DNA from: Liopterus haemorrhoidalis
Lineage: Eukaryota > Arthropoda > Insecta > Coleoptera > Dytiscidae
Reading direction: 5' to 3'
NCBI GenBank assembly: GCA_963971575.1
Contig: OZ020611.1
Span: 48,504,007 to 48,568,006 of the forward strand
Length of the DNA stretch: 64,000 bases
Shown here piece after piece: positions 22,561-33,700 of this stretch (position 1 is its first letter; each line of letters starts with the position of its first letter). The translations under genes were made by a program, and so were the position numbers. The notes below the pieces were generated by a model. That model searched no databases. It was not told the DNA's origin and saw only the letters and a list, made by a program, of their open reading frames with translations.

Positions 22561-23511
22561 CCGGGATTTACATAATACGTTTCATGAGCATTAATAAAAA
22601 TTAATCGAAATATAAACAAAAATATATTAACTGATCCACACATATGCAGAGAAAGATACCCCAAAGTATTATATTACTTTGCATATGATCTTCGCCTGAA
22701 AATAATTTCTTATACATGGTACATTTTTAATATGAGGGTGACTATGTTATTTTAGTAATGGGATATAAAGTAAGCACTTAAAATCAATTTTAAATATATT
22801 CCAAATGCGTACCTAAACATCTAAAACAAAGTCAACTGTGTGCAACAGTAAAGAATCGTTCATGAAGAAATTCACACTACCTTTTGGAATATTGTTGTGT
22901 GTATTATAAAATCTGAATAAATTAACTATCAAATAGTATATCATTACATATTAAATTCTGTATGTAAGATAGAAACGGCGCGCACCCAGGGGAGAGCTCA
23001 CAGGATTGAACCCCCAAGCACTTAAAAAACTGTTTTCAAGGTACACCTTTGTCTTGTAACTGAGCGTGAGCTCTACCCAAGAAAAGATTTTGGCTTCTGC
23101 GACCTTTAAGAAAAAATTTAGCTTTTAAATTAGCTTCTAGAAATATAGAGAGGCAATCTGATTTATTTAGTTTCATTGAAATTATAACTAATTTTTTTAA
23201 ATGAAGAAAGCGAAAATGGAAATATGAAAACGGGATAATGTTAATTATTGGAAATTATTTCGGATTACAAACAATAATCGAGAATAAGAAAACGTACGCA
23301 ATAATGATAAATAATTCCCCTAATATCTGCCTCGTCGATAAACGCCTTCAAAAATAGGATCAGCCACCTATTCCCATGTAATAGAATTAATTAATTAGCA
23401 ATTTTCTTCTTTTGATTATTTTGTTCTTTCGGTTATTTTCAATATTATTTATAGTATTATGTTATATGTCAATAACTGTTATCTCTAATAATTGTGTATA
23501 AATTTGTATTA
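22561..23511. other. no gene; repeat fragment near 22978
   Basis: cggcgcgcacccaggggagagctc at 22977 is related to a fragment at 62828 and probably derives from a hAT-like end. The rest is unassigned. Confidence 0.35.
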
Positions 23512-23513
23512 TA

Positions 23514-24823
23514 CAAGGTGTCTCAAACGAAATTTTATATTTAGTGGATCGATTAAAAAAAAAGTAAGCCGTATATAGAAAAAATGTTTATTAATTATTA
23601 AAATACACTTTTTGGGGATTTATTTCTTAAAAATAATATCGTCTAAATGTAGACCCTCGCGTTCTCGGCACTCATTTAATCGAACAGTAAAATTACTTAT
23701 GACGTCTCGGCAGGTGGACTCAGGGATGGCTGCCATTTCGTGACGGATATTTTCTTTCAAATGCGCCAGTGAAGTCGGTTTATTGGCGTAAACTTTAAAT
23801 TTAAGATAACCCCTTAGGAAAAAGTCAATAGGGGTTAAATCTGGACTGCGTGGAGGCCAATTTATGTCACCTCTCCGGGAGATCAATTTGCCTGAGAAAA
23901 TTTCACGAACACGTGGCAGAGACATATTGGACGTGTGTGAAGTTGCTCCGTCCTGTTGGAACCATGTTCTTTGGTTATATCCAGGAGAGTTTTGCAGTTC
24001 AGGCACCAAGAAGTTGTCTAACATCTCCACATAACGCTCTGAATTCACTGTAACTTCACGCCCCCTTTCGTCTTCAAAAAAGTAAGGGCCGATAATTCCT
24101 CGCGCCGACATCGCAGCCCATACGGTCACTTTAGGCGAATGTAGGGATTTCTGATGTTTGCGTTTCGGATTCGTTGCACTCCAGTAGCGGCACTTCTGCT
24201 TATTTACGTGGCCATTAAGATGAAAATGAGCTTCATCCGAAAACAAAATGCTGGTAAACGTTGAAAATCGCTCAATCACCTGATTTACGAAATTAAGCCT
24301 CTGACTGGCATCTTGGGGCTTTAATTCTTGCACCAATTGAATTTTGTAGGGGTGCAGCTTTAGGTCTTTGTGCATAATGCGATGTAATGATGATCTATGC
24401 ACATTTAAAGCACTTGCGCGCTTCCGAATTGAAAGATTCGGGTCGTCACGAACAGACTGATTAACATTCTCCACGTTTTCTACCGTTCTTGATGACCTAG
24501 GTCGCCCGGATTTTGATTTATCCAGCGTTGTACCAGTCTCTTCAAACTTTTTAACCCAATGTCGAATGAGAGGAATGCTTGGCGCATCATTTAAGTGGCG
24601 AAAACCTCGAATACTGCAGAATTTTCTACGCGCTACAGTCGCCGAATCACCGTTTTTGTAAAAATCTCGGACGCATAACGCGCGGTCTGCTCCCGAGAAA
24701 CGCTCCATAGCGACTGAATTCCCAAGAGCTAGGCTACCGATTGACGTAACCCCCGCGCCCCTCGGATACGTTGCGTTCACGCAGTAAGCTAAATAAATAT
24801 AAAATTTCTTTTGAGACACCTTG
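23514..24823 (-). mobile_element. apparently complete DD41D Tc1/mariner element (1310 bp)
   Basis: Nearly perfect inverted ends start caaggtgtctcaaa on both sides and extend about 30 bp with one or two mismatches. They are flanked by TA (23512-23513 and 24824-24825). One uninterrupted transposase gene fills the interior. Intact ends plus an intact gene suggest a recent insertion, possibly still mobile. Confidence 0.92.
23620..24708 (-). CDS. Tc1/mariner-superfamily transposase, DD41D type, intact
   Basis: This 362-aa protein would cut and paste its own element in the nucleus, at TA targets. The N-terminal half is a paired helix-turn-helix DNA-binding region (about residues 1-130). It has the hinge SKSGRPRSSRT at 65-75 and SIRKRASALNVHRSSLHRIM at 93-112. 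The RNase-H-like catalytic domain follows. ILFSDEAHFHLNG carries D158, WFQQDGATSHT carries D253, and PPRSPDLTPIDFF carries D295. The last two are separated by 41 residues, which defines a DD41D triad, unlike DD34D of true mariner or DD34E of Tc1. The frame is open further upstream to a GTG within the terminal repeat. I chose the first ATG (MERFSGADRA) because it clears the inverted repeat and fits family length. No frameshift or stop is seen. Confidence 0.93.
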   Translation of the reverse strand: MERFSGADRALCVRDFYKNGDSATVARRKFCSIRGFRHLNDAPSIPLIRHWVKKFEETGTTLDKSKSGRPRSSRTVENVENVNQSVRDDPNLSIRKRASALNVHRSSLHRIMHKDLKLHPYKIQLVQELKPQDASQRLNFVNQVIERFSTFTSILFSDEAHFHLNGHVNKQKCRYWSATNPKRKHQKSLHSPKVTVWAAMSARGIIGPYFFEDERGREVTVNSERYVEMLDNFLVPELQNSPGYNQRTWFQQDGATSHTSNMSLPRVREIFSGKLISRRGDINWPPRSPDLTPIDFFLRGYLKFKVYANKPTSLAHLKENIRHEMAAIPESTCRDVISNFTVRLNECREREGLHLDDIIFKK

Positions 24824-24825
24824 TA

Positions 24826-27480
24826 TATTATTTTCTAGTTTGTAAGTATAATTATGTAATTGTTTTTTTTTTTTTTTTTTCTTTGAGCATAGCTAGCCTA
24901 TGGCTTCCGGTCTACTTTTTGTAATGATAATAAAATAAATAATAATGCCACAAAGTGACTGACTTTATGGATAATTTTCCCACAACTAATTTTAATTATT
25001 TTAAATTCATCTCCAACATTTATCAAATAATATAGTCGTAACGAGTACTTTAGACGAGTAAAGAAAATTGCGCCGTAATTGAAGTAAAATTCGTCTCTTT
25101 TAAAATGTATGAGGATCTTTGACTAATTTAGAAATTTAAACAATTTAAAATTTTCCAGTTTTATTTTCCATATTATAAACAATTAAGAATCAATTTTTAA
25201 CAACAGCCTAATGAATTTGGAACCATATATACTAAGATACTATAACCAAATATACTAACAAAATGTGCATTTTTATGCTCTTTCTGCTTATATTTTTTAT
25301 TTTGACCACCGACCCATTTTTTCCCATGTTAATTTCTAATACATTAACTATTTCAATTTTGAAATAGTTATTGTTTCTGAAAAGTTGTTTGTTATTCGCG
25401 GTAACCTTCTGACAGTTACGTAACCTATTCATAGCAAGTCAATCGTGTTTGTAGATTATATCAAAAACTCCAAGTCAGAGCATGCGCGTTGTTAGTTTCG
25501 TTAATTTTAATTAATAAACTAATTTTCATTTGATATCGTACATTCAGAGACGTACCGAGCTTTGATTGCAGGATGTCAAATGAAAGCTCTTGAATTATAG
25601 ATTAAAGAATTAAAGAAAAACAATGTTAAAAACATATACATTGTTATGGTGCGACAGCATTAATTTTCAAGATACCTTCGAAATTCTGAAATTAGAATTC
25701 TATAATTGCATCTTTCGATCCTCGTGCTGTGGGTATGGTTGGAAAAAAGTGCTTCTCCGTAACGATATCTAACTCCTAAGTACATTTTAAAATTCTTAGC
25801 GCAAATGAATGCGTGTCTTCTGTTATCTGATGGACAGTTAAAATAATTTCAACTATAAATAGAAAAGAAAAGTCATTGTTTTCAAATGCGTCCTTTAATA
25901 GTACAGCTATGTACGATAACAAGCTTCTCCACTACAAATATGCCTTGGTAAAAAACTTGTTAATGGTATAAATCCAAAATTAAATTTTCTCGAAGTTGTT
26001 TCTCTTCCAATAGTTTACAGCAACATTTAAAACATTGAAATAAATGTCATGGGATTAGACCATTCGTGGTTAAAAACTTGCATCGGGTATATAACTCGAA
26101 AAGAAAATTCAACATTAACAATGCAAGTCATGATACTCAAGTACAAACGTTAAATTACAAAACTATTTGCCATATTTAGCGGTACAATACGATAAACTTC
26201 TGTGATTTTTACTGTGGAATACCTTCGCCGATCCCATTACAAATAATTTATTGTTGTATGTATTCTGTTTATTGCAAAAAATATCCAACCAATGTGTTGT
26301 AATGTACACGATTACGAGAAAATATACCACAAACTCGTTTATTAAAGCTTTTTACTACCAAATACTACCAAAACAATCATTTCTCTATAAAAAATACTAT
26401 CAAATTAGCTCTATATACATGAAAATGATTATACACTGTAAATATTCAACAAATCAGTTATTATTTCAACAAATGTATTAATTAATCTATTTATTTTACG
26501 CATTGCTAAGCTAATACTTAAAGTATTGAAACAGTAATACAGAAATTGCTTTTTAAAGCAAATATTAAGTTTAGCATAATTTAAAAAATTATCCATACCT
26601 TAGTTACAAATTTTGCCGTCTAGACTGGTGGTGCTAGCTACTGGAGAAGGCAACCAATACCTGTAGTACAGTAGTACCGAAACGCTGGAGGCTCCCATAT
26701 ATAAAGGATATATTTTGGCGTAGTTCTATATGTTGAATTGTGTTTTAGACTTATACCAGGCGCGCACATAATAGGGGGATCTTAGAGTCCGGACCCTCCC
26801 CCACGAACGAAACAACCATATACTTATTCAATAAAAACTAAGCAACTGAAAATAAAAATCGCCTTTTTTACTAATAAAAATCAGAACTATTATCGAATTA
26901 CATAAGCTCATCCCTCTTGGTAAAAAAATAAATAAATAAATATTTGTATTAGTTTACGGAGTTTTTTTTTTTTTTTTTTCGAAATGAGCCACTCCTGTCC
27001 TTTTTTTGTGTGTGCGCCTATCTGATATGAATTAATCTTTTTTATTGGGCACAACCCAATCCAATCAATTTGAAATTGTAATTCAAACAAATAAAATAAA
27101 ATAAATAAATAAAAATATAAACAATAATTATTTATTTTTATTTCGATAACTGTGCGATGGATAATGTTTTTTCTTTTCTACCAAGTCCGAAATACCAGGT
27201 TCAATAATTTTACAGGTTCATTCTTAAATTATGCTCAACATTCAGCTTATTTCGCTGTTTATTTTTTCGGTAAAGTAACATGGAAAAAGTTCTCTCGCAC
27301 AAATGTATATTTCGAAATGAACATATACATAATGAACTATTAGTGCCATGTATAAACAATTTTATTAAAAGAGGGCAGGGGCTTTGTCGAAGCTACAGCC
27401 GCAGGTCTTTTGAGCGTAGAATACGTCGCCTGGCTGTTGGGTGGGTTTTATAAATACCTAATCAAGTTTTCTCACAAATA
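24826..27480. other. long AT-rich stretch without recognisable gene
   Basis: Poly-T runs followed by short unique sequence and aaataaat tails at 24862-24945 and 26925-27115 look like retroposon ends. gcgcgcacataataggggga at 26760 resembles other hAT-like fragments in the window. I see no conserved coding segment. Confidence 0.35.
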
Positions 27481-27489
27481 TTATTCCAG

Positions 27490-27821
27490 GTACCGACAGA
27501 TCTCGCGTAGACGAAATAAATGAAACTTCGAGGTACGTGCAATCAGGTCTGGTTGCAGTAGACTTTTGGACCTTCCTCTCAATTCGCTATTATACTGTTG
27601 CTAGCTTTTATAGTTTTGCAATTATTGAAGGAAGTCTGGTGTACATTTTTTTGACACACGGATTTTTAGCAAAGGAACCAGTACTGAAACAAAACGATAG
27701 GCGTATACCTGTCAAGAAGGTAACTCAAAAAACCATAAGAAATATTTGTGGAAGTGCATTGATATACAATAAAATACGATTACCTCAAGACATTTACGTA
27801 TTCAACGAAAATAGTGATTAG
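27490..27821 (+). CDS. unassigned exon-like ORF with a membrane-like segment
   Basis: A frame opens after a good splice-acceptor-like tattattccag (ends 27489) and runs 110 codons to a TAG-free end at TGATTAG (27821). It has no internal ATG near the start, which suits a terminal exon. It contains a hydrophobic, aromatic-rich segment (YYTVASFYSFAIIEGSLVYI) and then a basic stretch (RRIPVKKVTQKTIR). I do not recognise the family, and no upstream exon is evident. It could equally be a chance ORF, as AT-rich DNA rarely stays open this long but sometimes does. Confidence 0.3.
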
Positions 27822-27884
27822 TGTTTTCTAAGGATAAGTGATAATTAAAAAGAAAAGTAGACAATAATGTAAATTTAATATATA

Positions 27885-28045
27885 GGCTAGCCAGTCACTG
27901 TGGTCTAACGGACAGAGTTGGTGGCGCTCTGATTGCTAGGCCACGGGGGCTCGGGTTAGAATCCCGGTGATGGCATGCATATTTGTGTGTTTGTAGTTTT
28001 AAGGATGTATTGTACCAAGAAAATTGAAATAATAAAATTGATACT
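27885..28045 (+). mobile_element. tRNA-derived SINE-like sequence
   Basis: An A-box-like gtggtctaacggacagagtt and a B-box-like ggttagaatcccgg are spaced as in a tRNA head. They are followed by atggcatgcat and an AT-rich body ending in aaataataaaa. The cloverleaf is too degenerate for a functional tRNA. Confidence 0.5.
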
Positions 28046-28087
28046 CTATTGAGAAGTGGCACGCTTACGCAAATACGCAATACGCAA

Positions 28088-29180
28088 GATGGTTTCCAAT
28101 TGACGTAGACGTAGAACGTCGAATGTAGAACGTAGATTTTGTTGCTTTGGTTTCCAATAAACTTTGAAAATCGTATCAAAACTCTTTAGGTTAACCTCTT
28201 TATAAAAGAAGTTTCTTAAAAAGTGTCGAATAACATGTATTCGTCAAATAATATGAACGACGATTTAGCAATGCTAGCAATTTTTATTGTTACTATTATG
28301 CAAATTATTCGCAAACGTCGTAAACACAGAATATCTAAAGCACAATGGTAGTTTAGACCAATTTTGGAACCAGGTACGCCACATTGATGTCAGCCGCCTT
28401 TGTGCAAACATACATAAGACCGGCTTTTCTAGAATCGAACGCAATGTCGCCCGTGCGCAAGCTTTCATAAGATCGCCCTCTACTAGTTCAATAAAATCGA
28501 CCCCAAATTCCGCCCATTAGTTGCGTCGCCGGTGTGTAGCGCACACGCTGTGACCCTGTACGCCGAAAAGTTTCCACATTTCATTTATCTATTATATATT
28601 AAACAATATATATTCATTATTAAACAATAATCTAACCATGGTAATTATTTATTTCTCTTATTTCAATACCGTGAACCCAACAAATGTTGATTCTATCTAT
28701 CTACATACGACATATTGAGGATGTTTTGTCATGTTCTATCATTCTTTCCTATTGGCCGAACGTTAAAACGTAGACGTGAAATATAAAAATATGAATTATT
28801 ACTGTATTTTTCATTGTTAAATTGTTATTATTATTTCTTTCTATAAATTAGTAAAATTATTACATATTGCATTCGTACACATTAACATTAAATAAACTCT
28901 ATTAAATTTTTTTGTAACCACACATAACTGTTCCTACAGTTAGGTGGTAAGAAAAATATCTCCCTTTATCCTTGGGGGTATTTTTCTTCTTTATTTATTG
29001 TACAATAAAATTATTTATAATGTACATATACTATATAAGCTAGATGTATAAGATTTGTATGTTTTGTAAACTTTTGTATTTAATTATTGATACAATAAAT
29101 TTATTATTATTATAAAAATTTATTATTATTAATATTCTACGTGAAGTAGAATTCTACGTCTACGTCAATTGGAAACCATC
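28088..29180. mobile_element. TIR DNA element (~1.1 kb), decayed
   Basis: Ends gatggtttccaattgacgta and its exact inverse extend about 29 bp, each followed by further acgtag/ctacgt repeats. Inside, an open piece (MNDDLAMLAI then IIRKRRKHRISKAQW) is followed by a stop and a second frame. The basic block is reminiscent of PIF/Harbinger transposase N-termini, but that is a guess. No target duplication could be identified. Confidence 0.65.
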
Positions 29181-29514
29181 CTTTACTGATGATCAAATTA
29201 TTGTACTGAATACTGCAGTACAGTCTGAACTTATTACCTATACTTTAGTGTTGATTTTTTTTGACAGTGTCGACAGAAGTTGTGAAATATCTATAAAACC
29301 AGAACAAGTTGTAGTGTTTTTAGCTGTCATTCAAGAAAGACAGGCATCTTAGTTGTTTTATTTTTCGTAAGAAAAATTAAGGAAAAGTTAATATCAAGTC
29401 TGTTGGCATACGCAGAGGGGGGAGATTAAGGGGATAAATCCCCTCCAAAAATTCGAAAAGAACCAAAATTATAATTACCGCATTTTTAGATTGCTCGCTT
29501 TTCTGATTTCTGAA

Positions 29515-29596
29515 AGCTGATTTAGAGACTTTCACTTCTCTCTAAATCAGCTCTGATGAAGAATTAAGCTAATTCGAAACTTGTCAGCTGATTTAG
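29515..29596 (+). ncRNA. hammerhead-ribozyme-like motif
   Basis: A perfect 13-bp stem (29515-29527 with 29540-29552) is directly followed by CTGATGA (29553-29559). Next come a bulged A, a 6-bp stem GAATTA/TAATTC with loop AGC, then GAAAC (29576-29580), TTGTC, and a second copy of the stem-I strand agctgatttag. The order CUGANGA, stem II, GAAA and a GUC before stem I matches the hammerhead core. However, the GUC lies after the core, as in tandem copies, and the 5' side lacks it. Degenerate hammerheads are known in Penelope-like elements. Activity is unproven. Confidence 0.35.
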
Positions 29597-29949
29597 TTGT
29601 TTTAATTGCTGTCCGAAACCCGTATAACTCCCTACCAGATTGCTCTAGGATTGTCAAATTAATTGTTCTCATATTAATCTTAAATGAAAAATGTATTACG
29701 TATTATTATTTAAAAAAAATTATTATCGAATTACATAATTCTAATTTTAAATTTTTTATCTCGAACTCCTAAAAATTTTCATATCTACCGGGCTCTGCGG
29801 ATCACAGTTTCGGAATCACTGCTGTGTACAATCAAACTTCATATATTTCCCGTTCAATGTCGCTACTATCCAGTTTACGTTGACGTTTCTAAAACTTAAC
29901 CTCAAATATTTTATTTCTTTGAAGTGAAGTTAAATCGTTTTAAGGGAAA

Positions 29950-30740
29950 ATGTCTGAAAGAAAAGTACTAAATGTAAGTATTTTATACATATTCTACGTC
30001 TACAAGGAATTATTAATATGTTATTTTTATTTTTAGAAATACTATCCACCAGATTTTGATCCTTCTAAAATTCCTCGTATGAAATTACCTAAAAATCGAC
30101 AATATACAGTACGTTTGATGGCTCCTTTTAATATGAGATGTAAAACTTGTGGGGAATATATTTATAAAGGGAAAAAATTCAATGCTCGTAAGGAGGATGC
30201 TGAAAATCAGGACTACTTGGGTATTCGTATCTATCGATTCTACATTAAAGTAAGTAGATAAGTTATATTTTAAAATTTGAGATTATACATTTATACATAA
30301 GTTATGATACTGCTTGGTTGTCGCTATAATTTTAATTTAATTTAAAAACATTTTCATAACAAAACTATTTGATGATAATATACTGCTCCAAAAAATTTAC
30401 ACACCACGCATTGATATTAAATAATCTCGATTATTATATAAAGGCAACATAAATTTATTATTGATATTTTATGAGGGGAATTTAGTTTTGAATTTTAATA
30501 ACTTATTTATTTATTTATTTATTTTTCCCGTTCCTCGGGAGCCTGGACCCAAAATCTTCTTTGTGCGTGCTTGTTTCGTAATAATAAAAATGTATTTTGT
30601 AATATGCACCAAATTTAATAAATAAATAAATAAAATATTTTATTATTCTAATATCATTGATTAGCTTTATTTTTCTGAAATGCATTTTCTCATTACGGTA
30701 TCTTGTTACAAAATTAATAATCTTAGTTCGAATAATAACT

Positions 30741-30773
<33 letters not shown>

Positions 30774-33700
30774 TTCATCGAATAATATACAAAACTGTGT
30801 TTTCAACAAACGTTGACTAATTATGGGATGAATTTTTCAGTGATATTTTCAGTCAAAGTAACACAGCGCAAAATTTGGTGTGGAATGGTCAACGACAAAT
30901 TGTCTGTCGTATGCATCTAACTCACCAGCTCCTACAAAAAGTCTGTCGTCTGCCTTGATTCAGTGAATTTTAGTCGGTCACTGACTGTCTGTCGTATGCG
31001 CTAGACTTAAAAGTCTGATCATTGGTACCGACCTATGAGCAGATTTTGTGCGGTCGGTTCTTGATTAGTAATTTATTTATTATTATTTTATATTTATTAT
31101 TATAAGCAATGGCGTACGCAGACAAATATATCAAGGGGAAGATTTTCCACAACCGGAATTTATACGTAACGATAGGGCGCGCATTTTTGTTTTTTCGAAT
31201 TTTCGGGAGGGAATTTATCCCTCTAATCCCCTTTGCGGACGCCACTGATCATAACGCATTATGATAGTGGTCCCCAAACTACAGCCAGCAAGAAGATTAC
31301 ATTTTTCGGGGGGTGTTTTAATTGATTGAACAAAAAAATGCAAGTATTTATTACTCGTCCCCTTACTTCCTTCAGATTTTCTACCAGGTCCAATCCACTT
31401 CCATTTGGATTTTTTAATTTCTTGTTTTCTTTATGTTTGCTTTATGAGCTTCCACACATCTTTATTGGCTATGGTGTTTATAAGAATGAACAATTCTGCG
31501 TTCAAAAAAGAAAAAAAAAAAAAATTAAAATCAAACAATTTAAATGATTAATGACTAATTAGTTATGAGCTGGATACATCTTTTTTTTGTTGTAGTGCAC
31601 AAGGTGTCTTCAGGAAATTTCTTTCAAAACCGATCCTAGAAATTGTGATTATGAAATTGAAGCTGGAGCAACCCGAAATTTTATGGCTTTAAAATTAGCT
31701 GAAGAACAAGCACAGAGGGAGGAAGATGAATTGAAAGAAGAAGAGGCGAATAATCCAATGAAATTGTTAGAAAATCGAACAATTCAGTCTAAAAATGAAA
31801 TTGAATTACTTGAATCACTGGAAGAACTGAAGGATTTAAATAAACGACACCAGACTGTTGATTATGAGACAATGTTACAACAGTACGATACTAGATTGTC
31901 TGCTCAGGAAATTGAAGAAAGATTGAAGCAAAGGGATGAAGATTATATCAAGTAAGTTTTACTATAATATGAACAAAAAAAAGTCGTCTAGTAAGCCTTG
32001 AATTTTATTTTTTTAAATGTTTTGTTGGCAATTCTGTACTGTTTATCGTTTGTGAGCATTTTCTTTCGTTTCCATGATAATATGGTAATATTTAGTTATT
32101 TTCTACATATAAATTATAATATACGAGGTATCTAAATTAAGTAACCGGACTGGCAACATAGCGTTTGATCTGGCAACATTTGGGACGCGGGATTTGGAGG
32201 GGCGGCAGGTGAACATGTGATACGCCTTCAGTACGAGCTTGATTTCGCTAGAGTAATTCTGTTGTCCGTAGTTATTTTTTTCGTGAAACAGTTTTTTCTA
32301 GTACGTTCTAAAAATGAGTGAAATTCAACTCTTCCCCGATCATTCTGACGTCAACCGACGATCCGAACGCACAAGATCCCGGAGTTTGTCGACATTTTTA
32401 TCGTTCTTGAAGATGAAGGCCTTTCGCTGTGTGATTCATCTGCAATCAACTCTCTTCCTTCTGAAAATGCCTTAAACCACCAAAAAACCTGGTTCCTTGA
32501 CAAAACACTGTCTCCGTAGGCCTGCTGAAGTTTGGGGTTCTCCGTACACTGCATGGGGACTGAGCGTCCCCATTAGATTTTTGCGCCAATTAGATTATTA
32601 TATATATATTTTTTTTTTGTCGTTATAAGTAAATTTTCTGTTTTCTCCTCATTTAAATTGCTTGTGATCATAATTTGTACTTTTTAATAATTATAATACA
32701 AATATAAGCTGTTCACTTTTGTAAGAACACACTAGATCTGGTTATTTTGGTTACTTTTATGGTGTGTTACTGACTTTAAATGTCAATTAAAAATATTCCT
32801 TACGCTGTAGAATCGACTTTAGGTTGATAAGGTTATGATAATTATAATTAGGATATAATTTTTCATTATGACATATGTCAAATGGATCGACATTTTAAAA
32901 AAGTGAAATTTTTTAATACTATCATGACATACAGCTTCAAAGGTGCAAACTATTGAAAACAAAATTCCCTCTTAGTTTGTTCTTACAAAAGTAAACAGCA
33001 TATATATATATAATAAGCTGTTCACTTTTGTAAGAACACACTATGGTCTATTTCAAAGTAGAAAAATGTGTGTAAGAAGATAGGAGCTGTTTGTCCTTGT
33101 TTCGGATTGGTTTAGATCGTCATCCCTATTACACTGTAAAAATATTGTTTTTAGTCCAAATTGACAGATGTTCAGTGTCGTACATTGGAAATATATTTTA
33201 TTTATATTATTTAATTTTTCTCATATATTTTGTTATTATTTACATATTTAGACTTTTATTTATATTCTTGGCGTAGATTTTATGGAGAAAATTCTCCATG
33301 TAATTTGTTTTGACGCAGTTATATATTTTTTAGGTTATCTGACATATAAATATTTTTTGACACTTGACAATTAACATATCAAGAGAGAAGACTAATGTGA
33401 GGCTAATAGACAGCCCAGCTGATTGTGCCCAAAGAAGAAGTTATTGATATAATTTTTAGATCTTCATATATACATATATTTTTAATTTTTATTTACAATA
33501 ATTATTTAAATAAGAAACTTTTGCTCTGAAGATATATTGTTTGTTTTATTGCTTTGTTTAAACTCTTTTAGCCAAATCTCTCTTTTTATATATAGTACAT
33601 AATTTTTAAAATTAATATTTTTTTAACTTTTTCAAATTTCTCATTAAACTGAATTTATGCCATATAAATAACGTAAGTGTACTATCTGCCCTGTTTATTT

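Noticed and set aside
23850..24053. 67-codon plus-strand ORF
   Set aside because: It is antisense within the DD41D transposase gene.
23620..24819. Longer transposase starting at GTG in the terminal repeat
   Set aside because: The extra 37 residues are encoded partly by the TIR and GTG starts are rare in animals; the ATG at 24708 is preferred.
27890..27975. Functional tRNA gene
   Set aside because: Only box-like motifs are present; the stems of a cloverleaf do not form, and an A-rich body follows, so it is a SINE.
28287..28520. 77-codon plus-strand ORF as a host gene
   Set aside because: It lies inside the TIR element at 28088-29180 and probably derives from its decayed transposase.
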